NCBI GenBank assembly: GCA_022478985.1 | Contig: JAKSZP010005266.1 | Coordinates: 331,726 to 395,725, forward strand | DNA length: 64,000 bases | Reading direction: 5' to 3' | Source: Massospora cicadina | Lineage: Eukaryota > Entomophthoromycota > Entomophthoromycetes > Entomophthorales > Entomophthoraceae | Part shown: positions 33,802 to 44,371 of the stretch, piece by piece | How the letters are laid out: the number at the start of each line of letters is the position of its first letter | Numbering within the stretch: the first letter of the stretch is position 1 | The notes under the pieces: generated by a model | The model's database searches: none | Told to the model about the DNA's origin: nothing | The model's input: only the letters and a program-made list of their open reading frames with translations | Translations under genes and position numbers: made by a program

Positions 33802-34966
33802 TGTAAAAACTTTACTTCGTTAGGTTGATTATTGGAGTTCAACCCTAGTAATTTTTCTACTGCACAGGTTCAATTTCCTCATGCACTTTGCATTGTAAGA
33901 ATATATATATAATCTGATAATAGTATGATGACTATTATCTGTACTTGAGTTAGAATTATTTTCAGGCCCAACGCTTCACCCGGTATTTCTGATTAATAAT
34001 TGATATTGTATTTGTAGGGATCTGTTCCCTGTAATCCTGTCCACTTGATCTTTAATAAGATCCTCTGATGGCAGTCTCCTTTGTCCCAACACACAGTTGG
34101 CAGCAATCCCTTAGCTGTGGTTCCCTTCATCTCTAGATCCCCACTTGGATCTCTACTCTTCTCTGAGAGTCTACCAATTATTGCCTTCTGCAATAATATC
34201 CTTGAGATAGAATCTTCACGCTAGATGCTGATAGTCTAACTATTACCAAGACTAAAATAAAACTAATAATGTTCTAAAGTATTAGTATAAGTGTCTATGT
34301 GTTTTTAACTATATTTTTTATTTATCTCTTATTAGAGTGAATCCTAGGGAATTTATAGGGGATTCGGCTGTCAAACCCTCAGTTGACACCTCTTCAATGA
34401 AAGGGCAGCTGTTGCCATTGAATCACCCTTCCTCATTTCAGCAGCGATGGTCTTCCCTATCCTGGCTAGGAATCTGATGTTGAACATCCTCAAGACCTCA
34501 AATGGAAAGATTCAGTCCGTGTCCCTAACGTTTTCCTCTCAATCCAAGATAATCAACCATAATTGGCTAGCGACCTGCTTAGGTAATGGGACTTTTTACC
34601 CATTGTGGCAGGTCTCTTCACCAACTGATCAATTCGCTAGTTGCAGGTGACATCACTTGTATCGCAACTCATTAAACATTCCAATCTGTAGGTGATGAAA
34701 CCTGACCAATCCCAATCAGTACACCTGATATTTAATCACTATCAGATGCCCCTATTTCATTGGCCGCTCCACCCGGTGAAATATTAAGGATTTCATCTGG
34801 ATTGATCCCTGATGATACAGCCAGACAAATATCCTAAGATCCCTCAAACGTAGTTCCTCCAAAATCTGGGTCAACAAATTTCCAATTCACTTCGCTTTAG
34901 GGGATTTTTTTCCCTAGTGATACCAGGTAATCTAGCAGGCTGGGAATATGGGCAAAAATCCCAACA
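33802..34966 (-). repeat. Gy1b 5' LTR (1165 bp)
   Basis: It starts TGTAAAAACTTTACTTCG and ends CAAAAATCCCAACA on the plus strand. It pairs with 26823-27987. The hairpin at 34725-34745 is partly decayed here. Confidence 0.93.
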
Positions 34967-35230
34967 CCATGGCAGAAAAGAAATTAGAGCCTGAGAGCTG
35001 TGAAAAGGCATCATCAATACGAGGAAGAGGATAGCTATACTTTTTTGTGAGGTATTTAACCTGCAATAATCCATGACTATCCTATGTCCTCCATTTTCTT
35101 TTTATTAGAAAGAGAGGGGAAGGCCATGGCTTTGTGAAGGAATTAACAACCTACATCAAGTAATTGCTGAAGTTTTGTTCTCATTTTCTGTTCTTACACC
35201 TTGGACTTGTGGTATGGTTTTAACCGAATG
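34967..35230 (-). pseudogene. pol: Gy3 reverse transcriptase, N-terminal piece
   Basis: Reading toward the junction, it gives YLTKKYSYPLPRIDDAFSQL and SGSNFFSAM, ending exactly at the Gy1b insertion. It continues as DLANGYWQMD at 26822. Stops are present upstream in the fingers region. Confidence 0.85.
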
Positions 35231-36489
35231 AGATGGGCATCACCCACATTAATGGAGTGGCTATAACCCTTCATGTGGCCATAGTTGGTATCAGATTTGG
35301 AAAAAATGTCACTATAATCATCAAGAGAGTATAAACTTTTTCCAGCTCATCTGGTGTCAGCTCATCTGAGATATGGACATTGGGTAAGGTACAAAATAGG
35401 TTATCCGTTGGCAGGCCCATATCTATCAAAGTACCAATGGAGTGAATTTGTTCAATGTCCTCCACAGGGACTAACAAGCCTCGGCCAATCTCCTAGTGTT
35501 TTTTTACAACTATGTCCTTGGATGTGAGGTAGCCCAATAGCAAAGTAATGGGCCTTTGATAAGCAGGGTCAATAATGCCAGGCAATACCCTAGGCTCCCA
35601 AAGAATTAACGCCCTCAATACTAATGAGGTGTTTCAGGATAGGGTAGCTGAGGGCAGTTGTTCCTCCAAAGCGTACCAAAATGGATGGGATAAATTGTCT
35701 CACAGCGATCAGACAGCGGGGAGAGCTGGAAATCCTAAATGTAGGGGCCAGTAACTTGCTATAAGCTTGAGAATAGGTGACTAGGGACCTATTGTAATAA
35801 AACTGGTGAAACTGATGGCCGGAGAGGAGCTTGCTGATCAGAGGCTCTAGAAATAAAAATAAGAATGGATTGGAGATAAAAACGTACTTTTATCTAAGAA
35901 AAGGCGTGGATATTTATCGGCGAGGTTTTCCTCCTAATCCTTTCAGGATAGCAATGTCCTCCACTGACAAGATCTTCAGCATCCTGATGTTGATCAGGTT
36001 GGGAGTCAACGGCAGGCTTTCTTTTAACAAATCAATTAGGGGACTTAAAATAGTGCTCCATTAGAGGAAAATTTGGAGAGTTATCAGAAGTAGGGAAATT
36101 TGAATTAAATTGATTGGAAGCAGGTCAAATCCCAACAAGGTTTAACAAACAGTGGCGTGGGATATGAAGTGTGACTTTTGTGTCAACCACTCGTTGTTCG
36201 CCAAGCTTGATCATGACCTCATATGCAGCATAAAAAAGGGATACTTTCCATAGCATCCACTGACTCAGGCAATATTTTTATGTGACGCCCAGAAGCGGTA
36301 TAAATAAAGGTATTACTGCACAGGGGTATTCAACCAAGCAAGAGTATTCGTGCTTATTGGACTCTTTATTGGATAAGACTAGCGGGACTTCATAGTTGAG
36401 CAATGAGAGGTAACCTTGCTTCTAGTTGATTATTCCCTCATACTCAATCATAAACTGATTGCCAATGAGCATATCGTATGCATTGTTAT
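35231..36489 (-). pseudogene. pol: Gy3 protease-RT linker, decayed
   Basis: There is one open stretch at 35271-35477 (LVPVEDIEQIHSIGTLIDMG and on). The rest is broken. Its position matches the conserved linker of Gy1b and Gy4, but only weak similarity can be seen (IDMGLPT resembling VDTGLTL). Confidence 0.45.
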
Positions 36490-36800
36490 CTAAAGCCACA
36501 GCAGGGCTGATAAAATAAGCTTTCCAACTCGAATGGGAAGAGAGGAATATGCCCCAATAGCATGGGTATTGTTGGGGCCAGCGGTTCCAAATTCTTGTTT
36601 ATACTCTAAGTCAGGCTCTAGCTTTATTTTCTTGATAAGATTAGTGGAGATAACGTTGACTGGGGAGCCAGTGTCCAAGATGGCCAATATTCGGACCTTT
36701 TGAATAACTACTTCAACCTTAGTGAGGGTCCCTCCAAAGTTAGGCGACAAAGCTAAGACCCCCTTGAGATGTAAGGTGGAGGTGAGTTTTCTAGTAGTCT
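36490..36800 (-). pseudogene. pol: Gy3 aspartic protease (open stretch)
   Basis: The 86-residue frame reads VRILAILDTGSPVNVISTNL, then EPDLEYKQEFGTAGPNN and GAYSSLPIRVGKL. The DTG active site is intact near 36675, and so is the hydrophobic context. It closes with a frameshift after 36490, where the ILIG motif should follow. Confidence 0.8.
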
Positions 36801-37962
36801 CAGGGTAGTTATTTATGATAAAATTTAAGGGATGAACACGCTGAAGAGGTCAAATCAAGCCAGCTATAATTTGGTCACCATCTATGGAAGTCAATCACTT
36901 GTGGACACCCTAAGATTTGACTGAGGTACCTTTCCTCAGGGATGATGATCTCATATACTCCTCCCGCCTCAGATGATCAGGAATATCAACCTCTGCGGGG
37001 CTCCAAGTATGTAGTAACCAAAATCATCATAACTCCCCTCAGATTTGTCCCCAAAAGTATTCTCAACAACTGGCAAGGCCATGATGGAGGTATGAGAGAT
37101 GTCCACAGGAGATTGAATAGCCTTAGGGCATGCCTTTGCCAGCTTAGCTGGAGGGGTAGGCACAAAAGCTTTAGTGAGCTGATGTGTACGGATGGTTGTT
37201 ACTACCTTACAGGGTTTTGATTCATAAGAAAGGAGTGGCAACCTGTTTAGGTTTCACAGAGGAAACAGGTTTTTCAGGGAGGGTAGGCATAGGTGAGCTC
37301 ACCCTTAACTGTGCCTCAGACTTTATTTCCTAAATAGTGAGAGCTGAAGGAGTAACCTCAGCTTCCTTGGATGTTGCACTTGAATGGAAATCAGCAACAT
37401 CTACTAATGCCTCCTTTAAGTCAAGGATATTTTGGAAATGGCATTTTACTGAGATAATATGCCGGGCTAGAGAGGGCTGATAAGCTAACCCAGTTAACAG
37501 GGCAGCAATAGCATCATCTAGGGTGAGAATGTTAGAAGTTGTTAACCTTTACGTAGCGAGGTAAAAGCGTTCAGCAAAGGCAAGAAGTGGTTCACCCTCA
37601 TACATGCTAAAGCGCATAAAGGCCTGCTTTTCCAAAAGTATTCTCTGCTTTGATCTGAATTCATCCAAAAGAGCCTCTTTCAACTCTGTCAAATGTGCGA
37701 AGGGTCCAGGTAAGGTACTATTCTTTCTTGAGCTAGGTGACTTAGACATGGAAGAATTTGTTGAGCTTTTTGTTTATCAGTTGTGCCATACATCGCAGCC
37801 TCACAAACATACAAATAAGTATTGATGTTTCCTTCGCCAGGAGTGAATTTTTCCATTTGAGGGAAACTGTGAGGGTGCTGCTCAAGCTCTTTAAGGCGGG
37901 ATAAAGCACTGGCAAGTTGCTCCTCAAGAGCAATGATTCTGGTTATACAGGGGTCCCCCATA
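36801..37962 (-). pseudogene. gag: Gy3 gag (broken)
   Basis: Gag starts at the ATG inside the primer-site sequence (MGDPCITRIIALEEQLASAL). A coiled-coil-like N-terminus is followed by the capsid-like blocks FTPGEGNINTYLYVCEAAM and then LKEALLDEFRSKQRILLEKQ, FSMYEGEPLLAFAERFYLAT (37549-37749). The order and spacing are typical of gypsy gag. Toward 36969-37241 the frame is Pro/Ala-rich. No zinc knuckle was found. Confidence 0.72.
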
Positions 37963-37975
37963 GTGAGCACCTTTT
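37955..37975 (-). other. primer-binding-like site of Gy3
   Basis: The minus strand reads AAAAGGTGCTCACTATGGGG from the LTR edge, so the gag ATG lies inside the conserved block. It matches the Gy5 site on the plus strand at 3824. Confidence 0.55.
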
Positions 37976-38740
37976 TGTGGGAATCCAGCTGATTTGTGCT
38001 CGCTTGGTGCTTGACGCCTGCTAGATTCCACAAATATTTTATAAAAATTAAATAAATAAATAAATAAAGTGCCAATAAAAATGGGCTTTTATGATTTTAT
38101 TAGCTGCGCAATAAGGGGAAAATGATACTCCTTGACCTTCATCTATCTAGTATTTAAAGTAATTTTTAAAGGTTGAGGGGTAATTTGGGAATATGTTTGG
38201 AATAGCCTGCATGAGTATGAATTAGGAAATATGCAGGAATATCATATCATAACTTGGAACCTTGCTTTAGGGAAGAGGAAGGAAGGAAGGGAATTCTAAT
38301 TGGCCCAAACGTACCCATGAGGTAACGTTTCTATGAACTTGAGCCAATCACCTCCTGAGAAATTTCTTGAACCTGGGGGGACCCCCAACAAGCCTATAAA
38401 AGGGGAGGGTCCCCGCGCTTAGGTGTGTTGAAGGACTTCATTGGGGTTTGGGGTGTGCCTTTCTATGGTAGCCCCAAAGTCCATGGTGAGGTTGGAGTAA
38501 TCTGACCAGCCAATTTTATTAGTGCCCATATAGGTTTTGAACTGGTGTTTCCACAATTAATGGGGTTCCACCGAGGGTCAGTCAGGGACTTTTGGCCGAA
38601 ATTTTTGATAGCTTCAGTTTTATTTTGTGGAATTTTCTCTTAAAATCCTCAGGTAATCGCAAAAGGCTAACATTTCCCTTTTTGGCAGAACTCAACCTGC
38701 AGCATTCTTATCTTTAGTCTGCAAAGTTAATTGTCTGGCA
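37976..38740 (-). repeat. Gy3 5' LTR (765 bp)
   Basis: It starts TGTGGGAATCCAGCTGATTT and ends TTAATTGTCTGGCA on the plus strand. It pairs with 23830-24590 and has the same AAAT microsatellite near 38048-38067. TSD ctcta follows. Confidence 0.92.
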
Positions 38741-39195
38741 CTCTAGGAATGCCTTTCACAACCAAGGGGATGCAGCACCATAAACTAGAAAAATATAAAT
38801 TTTCATGACTTATTTTTTTATTGAATTATTTCAGGACCTGAAAGCAGATAAGTAAGTTGTAACCACTTTTCTCTAACATAATGGCAGGGGCTGTCACAAC
38901 CAGAGTGCCAAATCACAGAGTCAGGGATGAGTACGCTCCCATGGGGTGAGTCCAATGAGGTCACACATCCCATAGTCTAGGGTGTGATTCTGGTCTAGAG
39001 CAACCTTTATCTGTTTGACCAGCCAAGAGTAAATGCCTTTAACAAGAGAGCCAATATCAACAATGGCCAAGATCTTAACCTTGTGAATGACAACCTCTAC
39101 ATGAGTAACAATGGTACAAAAATGATAATTAAATAAAATCGATTTTTCTTGAGGAGAATATAGAAAGGGCAGAGTAAGAGGAATGCATGTCAATA
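38741..39195 (-). pseudogene. pol: Gy2 aspartic protease (broken)
   Basis: The frame at 38921-39193 reads VKILAIVDIGSLVKGIYSWL, that is D-I-G where DTG or DSG is required, followed by a decayed segment. It joins the RT at 23829 after removal of Gy3. The active-site change and stops make it inactive. Confidence 0.72.
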
Positions 39196-39950
39196 TACAA
39201 AATCATAGATTCTGAAACTAAAAAAAACAGGTTTTTCCAGAGCATATATTCAATGCATGAGGCAATGGTAGATTGAGGTTGAGGCGTGGATCATCAGCAG
39301 AGGGTGCCTCACGCCATAAACTGACTCCAATTTAACTGACTCATCAGCTTTCTTCTTACAGCAGGAGTCCTCTTGATGGCTGAAAATTTTGCAGTAAGAG
39401 CATGGGTTACGGCATGATCTTGATCTCTAAAACGTCAACTGCATGGATTTGGGACTGGTTCCTTTTATTTAGAGCATGGCGTACTTCTGATTCAGGCAAT
39501 TCCATTATAGATTCCTTAATGTTGATTATAGACTATAACATCTTCTTGGAATTCTGTAAGTAGAGCACCAGATTAGTACTGCATTGAAAGGCGGAGAGAA
39601 CAGTCACACCGCATTGTCTATTGTGACCCAATTGCAGGAAGCCAGTGCCTGAACTTCATTATAGAAGCGTTCAGAAAATTTGATATAAATTTTACCACAT
39701 CTTGGAAAGATTTGCATGAAGGTATGCTTATGGTTAGAACGGGGTAGGTTACTTCTGAATTTCTTTTTAAAACCTCCTTGATGCTTGCCACATGGTGCAC
39801 ATCTTGAAATTGGAATTATAATCTCTCAGGTTTTGCCATTGTCAGACAATTACAAGTCTAATATTGTGAGAAGAGTTTTTGGATGAAAATAATGGTAATA
39901 TCGGCCAAAAGACCCTGGCCAATCCTTGTTGGAACCCCTCAAATTAGAGT
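39196..39950 (-). pseudogene. gag: Gy2 gag C-terminal part with zinc knuckle
   Basis: A complete CX2CX4HX4C knuckle, CSYCKIFSHQEDSC, lies at 39361-39402, the only intact one among the LTR elements in this window. Upstream, FQDVVKFISNF and nearby helical stretches (39618-39800) look like capsid. Frameshifts separate the pieces. Confidence 0.7.
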
Positions 39951-39959
39951 AATACTTTT

Positions 39960-41200
39960 GTAAATGCTTATCAAAAGATAGCACGAGTTTGGGTAGCCTT
40001 ATTTCACCGACCATGCATCAAAATCAAGGGAGTCCATCTGAGATTCCTCCCCGGCCCACTTCTACTTTAATTCAAGCACCTACGCCGCAAACATCCCTTT
40101 TTATAGCCTTGGAGGGGGTCCCTCAAGGTGCAACTATTTTTCCCCAAGGTGATTGGCTCAAATATCAAATCAATGCCTCATGGACTTCTCCTACCTACTC
40201 TTGACCCTCATCAGCCGTTCCATTAAAGCAAGTCAGGCTTTGAGCTCTATTAGGTCAAAAACCCATATTTCTAAATAGGCTTAAAGCTAATAACAATTCT
40301 AATGCTAATGTCGCTTCAGGCTTTGAGTTAATTTTTATACTATGCAGCAATATCGTAATAGGGTTCACTTTCTACCCCCTCACTGCCACCAATAAGCTAC
40401 TATGAAAAATCCAACTCTTTTACAACTTTTGAGGTTTATACTAATTTCTATACTATAAAAAACCTTAACAATTATTTTACACAGTTGAAGAGTAACCACT
40501 CCTGCAGATAAAACTATTGAAATCTACGGCTCAAAAGCACTGCAAGCATACCATCTGCCCTGGATTTAAACAGTCATTCAGAAAGTTTGTAATGTTAGCA
40601 TTTCTGATGGTCTGGAGCCTGCTACAACGCGCTTTTTACACAAAAAGGTAGGCTTGGATAGTCACAGTCTCGGGTACATACTTCTCCTTAAAGGTAGGGT
40701 TAAGATATCCAACTAGCTATGGGCCTGCCACATCCTTTCCTACCTAGTACAATGCTTCCAAACAGAAAAATGACTATATCCAATATTATCAGGCGGCAAA
40801 TTCAGCAGGTCAAAAAGTTGCGGTGGTTGTAGGGTTGGCCCAAAAACCCACATTACCCTCGACAACCTTACAAACATTGCCACCCAACCTAAAGTACGCC
40901 TTGAGGCGGAAAAAGCACTTGCAGACTATATTTTCACTCTCCTCATCGCACACATTGAGTTGAAAGCACTAATTTATTATATTATTCACCATTCCCATGA
41001 TGCGCCCACACCATTGCTATCAGCTTTGTGCCACTACATGTCCACAACAGATGAGGAAGAAGAGCCTCCTAAAACTCCTTCAAAAACCACTATGGATGGA
41101 TATCAGTTTCCACTTTCAACTTTGTTGGTGTGTTTTGTTTTAAAAATCTCATCAGTTTGAGTGAATCAATCCATCTCATAATGACTTTACTTTATTTTAA
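39960..41200 (+). other. plus-strand coding-like block inside Gy2 gag, unknown
   Basis: In the middle of the minus-strand gag the better coding signal is on the plus strand. A 71-residue frame at 39989-40204 is Pro/Thr/Gln-rich (IPPRPTSTLIQAP). EIYGSKALQAYHLPWI and GLEPATTRFLHKKVGLDSHS follow near 40520-40660. Then comes LEAEKALADYIFTLLIAHIE near 40900, leading to an acidic TTDEEEEPPK end at 40960-41160. The frame shifts several times. It could be a small inserted fragment or an antisense frame. No TSD was found and no family is recognised. Confidence 0.35.
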
Positions 41201-42520
41201 TTTTAGTTTTAGCTTGTTCGAGCATTGGTAATGTAAGTCCCCTGATTGCTTTCCTACTTAAATATAAAGATCCAAATCTCTCAGAGAGAAAGTAGACGAC
41301 AGTAGTAATGGGCGCTCAGAGTCAGTGGGTTCTATGTTACCTAAATCAATATTTGGGATAGCTTTATTGAATTGGTGTTAGATTTCATCCATGTCATCCT
41401 GGAGTGCAAAAAAATAGACATTGACATGCTTAAAATGGGCCTTAGACCCTTAAAGTTGATGGAGCCTTTCAATTTCATCTAATTAAATGGTCAATTGCAC
41501 TTAAAGAGTATCCTGTTTTGTTTCAATTGTTTAAAGCCAGGCAATTATTCTCTCAATGTGGCTTTTTATTTGATTTTGAGAGTCACCAAGATTAAAGCAT
41601 CTTATAAAAAATTATCTTCGCATAATTGTTGTACAAAGAGGCAAAGGTCAAATCAACACCACGATGTTCCCCTATAATAGATATCTCTGTTCCCAAGCCA
41701 CCATTAATAGCTGTCGCTTAAGAGCCTTAATATGGCTTTGTTATCTTCATTAAAGTAGGTCCCAGCAGGTGTAAAGGTTCCAGGAGTTCATGGGGACCTT
41801 CAGGTCCAATGGGCACCAATTCTCCTTCGCTCCCACTAGGTCATGTTTCCCCAGGAGTCCCTGTTGAATATTAACTTCTTGAATTGGCAGCATAGCATGC
41901 CGTTCCTCTGATGGATTTGTTTAGCTAATGCGGCGATTTGGGAATCAATCATTTTGGCAATCTTTGGCAATTCAGTCAGGAAGAGTAGACAAAGCGCGTT
42001 CCACTCTTTATTTCATGTTATCAGTTAATTGAGACATCTGATGGGAAAACTCATTTTGCAGGTATTGGATAACCCCAGTGTCAATCTGGGCCAAGTGATG
42101 TTGTATGTCATTAATCTCTTTGCGTTTGCTCATAATGGCCTCATGATTATATCAACCAAAAGTAGATGAGGCTTCATATAACTCAAGAGCTTGGAGTGAA
42201 TCTGGTGAGTCAGTTTGAGTTGCTGTTGCTCAACATATGGTGGAGTGCGAGCACCAACATGTGATGGTGTAAAGTAGGATGAATTAATAGACGGAGGTAA
42301 GGTCCCATTCAAGCCACTTCAAATAATTTGCTATGGAGCTCAGGTGATTTGTAAAGTCGTTTCATGTTGAGGGGAATCCATGTTGAATGCTGAAGTTGGG
42401 TCTTACATCAGAGGTCATAGCTCCTCCTAGCTGAGCTCTGATGGCTGGGCGACATTGAGATCCTGAATTTGATAAAGTAAATCATTCAGAGCTGAAATAG
42501 TGAGGTTCATGGTTGAACAG
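41201..42520 (-). pseudogene. gag: Gy2 gag N-terminal part (broken)
   Basis: The first readable methionine is near 42510 (MNLTISALNDLLYQIQDLN). The open stretch 42130-42312 and the helical, coiled-coil-like MSKRKEINDIQHHLAQIDTG near 42130-42020 follow. Stops are frequent. It is assigned by position just downstream of the 5' LTR and primer site. Confidence 0.55.
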
Positions 42521-42675
42521 AACTTTAGTTCTCACGGTTAAGGTAAGGGCATATCCATACTAATATTAATGACCTATTGGGTCAAAATAATATTCTCTTC
42601 CATGTTGTGAGGGCTTTCTTTGTTGCATTTATTCATATAAAAGATTGGTCTTCATCAGGGCCTTAGAACAACCTG

Positions 42676-42690
42676 GCAGAGAGCACCAGT
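42676..42690 (-). other. primer-binding-like site of Gy2
   Basis: The minus strand reads ACTGGTGCTCTCTGC next to the LTR. Here the TGG expected at the start of a tRNA primer site is present two bases from the LTR. The core GGTGCTC is shared with Gy3. Confidence 0.55.
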
Positions 42691-43634
42691 TGTAGGGTTT
42701 TGTTAATTTTCTGAAGGTCAGTACCTATTAAGGCTTTTTGATTTTTAGTCAAAAGAGGCTCCAGAAGAATAACATAGGTGTACTTTTTCCCTAAGGCAAA
42801 ATTTCTAAGTGAAAAGTCATCGCAGAGGAAATTTCTGTATGAATACAGGCAAAAACCACTAGTGTAATAACTAGATAGGTCTTATGGTATCTTTTTTAGC
42901 ACTAGTGATGCCCAACCCAAAAGGGGGAGCCGCCACACATCTTTATTTGCAAATGGGCCAAACAAAGGAATTGATAGAAATTATAAAATCCTAATATGTA
43001 CCTCATCTAACAGCCTAGGAAGCCATATCAGAAGGGGAGGAAGCTTTAGTGAAACTTTTGTCTGGCGCCTGCTTTAGCTGGTGGACCATGGCGGACAGCA
43101 TCAGGGTGAAAGCATCAGCTATGGGGCATAAGGAGGTTTATCTGTGGGTTTTCTTCATTTATGAGGCCAGCGGTGTCCATCACTTCAACGGATTGAGCAA
43201 GTTTATGCTCAGCGAAAGTGATGAGAGCTGGAGTCTTAAGGTATCTTTATTGGTTAAAATTTGGAGATACCCGAGGCCTTAAGGATATTTGAGATCACTT
43301 AAGTAAGCTTTGTTGGAGAATTGGTACTGAGTTGAGCATGTAGACTTCTTGTTGGTGCAGCAGAATTCAATAATTCTCTTTGTAGCTGATGCTTCATGAC
43401 TAGGGCGGCGGAATCCAGAGGTCTCCTAATGGCAAGAATTTCACCATTCTAATCACATCTTTGTTAGTTAAATTAGCAGATTTAGCCAAGGTTTGAGATT
43501 TTGATTGTCCTTTTAGGAGTTCATTGTTTGTATTGGTCTAATATCTATTGAATCAGTGAATTCCTTGGTTGCAATACAATTCAGTTAGCGTTTGAATCTC
43601 ACTCATATTCATACAAAACTTATTATTCCTAAGA
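42691..43634 (-). repeat. Gy2 5' LTR with a 345-bp insertion
   Basis: It aligns with 10900-11485 on both sides of the insertion at 42895-43239. It starts TGTAGGGTTTTGTTAA. The end CCTAAGA corresponds to CCCAACA in the partner. The right TSD ctaag follows at 43635. Confidence 0.82.
42895..43239. mobile_element. 345-bp insertion with 9-bp flanking repeats
   Basis: The insert is absent from the partner LTR and flanked by GGTATCTTT at 42886-42894 and 43240-43248. The length of the duplication fits Mutator-like DNA transposons, but no convincing terminal inverted repeats can be read. A plus-strand frame begins at 43049 and runs through the insert (77 residues, no known domain). It has no poly(A) tail and no tRNA-like boxes. 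Confidence 0.55.
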
Positions 43635-44359
43635 CTAAGTTTTAATCTAACGATTCAACAGACTTCCTTTGTGCTTACATTGTATACTGCCTGGCAACAT
43701 GTACATAGTGTCTCACGGCTTCATAAGCTGATAGAGGTTAAATCTACCTCCCAGCTTAAGCCTACATATCTACCCCCATTAATTGTGAACTTTGAGTCTA
43801 TTAAATCAATTATTTCTATCAGATTTTAAAAGTTGCCAATGCACCTTAAATTTACTTAATCACATGATAAAGTCTAATGGGATTCCCCTCCGTGATAAAT
43901 GATAATGCACTATAAAAATATGCCATTGTGCCCTCATTGAAAAAAGATTTACCTTACAAATCCAGATAAATATGTATGTTAAAATCCTTCCAACATTTTA
44001 CTGATCCAAGATTGATCCCCTTGCCTCCACTAATTCTACTTAACCTCGCCAGGGAGAAATATAAAGAAAACAAGGAAGGTCAACCTTGAGAAAATATACT
44101 GAGCCAAGTTTTTATTTAAGCCTGTGATGCTTTTGAACCAGTTTATATCAAAGCCTGACCCAAAATGGAGCAGGAACCACCCCGCTATGCAATCCACTTT
44201 TTGCCAGGGAGAAATTAAGGTAACTCTGAAACCATTACACTTACTAGTGCATATCAAAAAGCATAAATAATTGCTTTTGTTTATGTTTTACTATGCCTGA
44301 CGGCCTCATCGTCTTATTTAATATTGAACCCCACTCATTTTGTGCTTGAATGTTGGTCA
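43635..44359 (+). pseudogene. pol: Gy5 integrase remnant
   Basis: Near 43860-43920 the frame gives GFPSVINDNAL, the second catalytic block of integrases (family: GiP..i.SDNa). The rest is too decayed to place the glutamate. It is followed by the polypurine tract and 3' LTR, the correct order. Confidence 0.5.
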
Positions 44360-44371
44360 AGTAGGGGGAAA
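44360..44371 (+). other. Gy5 polypurine tract
   Basis: AGTAGGGGGAAA ends directly at the LTR start TGTTGC. Confidence 0.8.

Larger units (their letters stand above)
26823..34966 (-). mobile_element. Gy1b, gypsy element with both LTRs, gag deleted
   Basis: LTRs are at 26823-27987 and 33802-34966, both exactly 1165 bp. The 5-bp TSD is ccatg (26818-26822 and 34967-34971). The left LTR starts TA instead of TG, one transition. It is inserted inside the Gy3 RT codons for SAM-DLA. Internal order, read leftward: gag remnant, protease remnant and linker, RT, RNase H, integrase, then 2.2 kb that hold a long frame on the opposite strand. It lacks most of gag and the protease active site. Confidence 0.93.
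23830..38740 (-). mobile_element. Gy3, gypsy element split by Gy1b
   Basis: LTRs are at 23830-24590 and 37976-38740, flanked by a perfect 5-bp TSD ctcta (23825-23829 and 38741-38745). LTR ends are TGTC/TGCC...CCCACA in element sense. In transcription order: gag 37962-36801, protease 36800-36490, linker, RT start 35230-34967, [Gy1b], rest of RT 26822-26261, RNase H, integrase 25720-24606, polypurine tract, 3' LTR. The RT reads through the Gy1b junction once the TSD is removed. Confidence 0.92.
10900..43634 (-). mobile_element. Gy2, gypsy element split by Gy3 and Gy4
   Basis: This is a minus-strand element with LTRs at 10900-11485 (3') and 42691-43634 (5', containing a 345-bp insertion). LTR ends are TGTAGG...CCAACA, with the right copy ending CCTAAGA. 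The flanks read ctgag (10895-10899) and ctaag (43635-43639), a 4/5 match. In transcription order the parts are: gag 42520-41201, reverse-orientation block, gag end with zinc knuckle 39950-39196, protease 39195-38741, [Gy3], RT and RNase H 23829-21720, [Gy4], integrase 12503-11486, 3' LTR. Removing the inserts gives an ordinary gypsy order, which supports the assembly of pieces. Confidence 0.85.

Noticed and set aside
42895..43239. Terminal inverted repeats of the 345-bp insertion
   Set aside because: The two ends share only a few scattered bases; not enough to call a transposon type.
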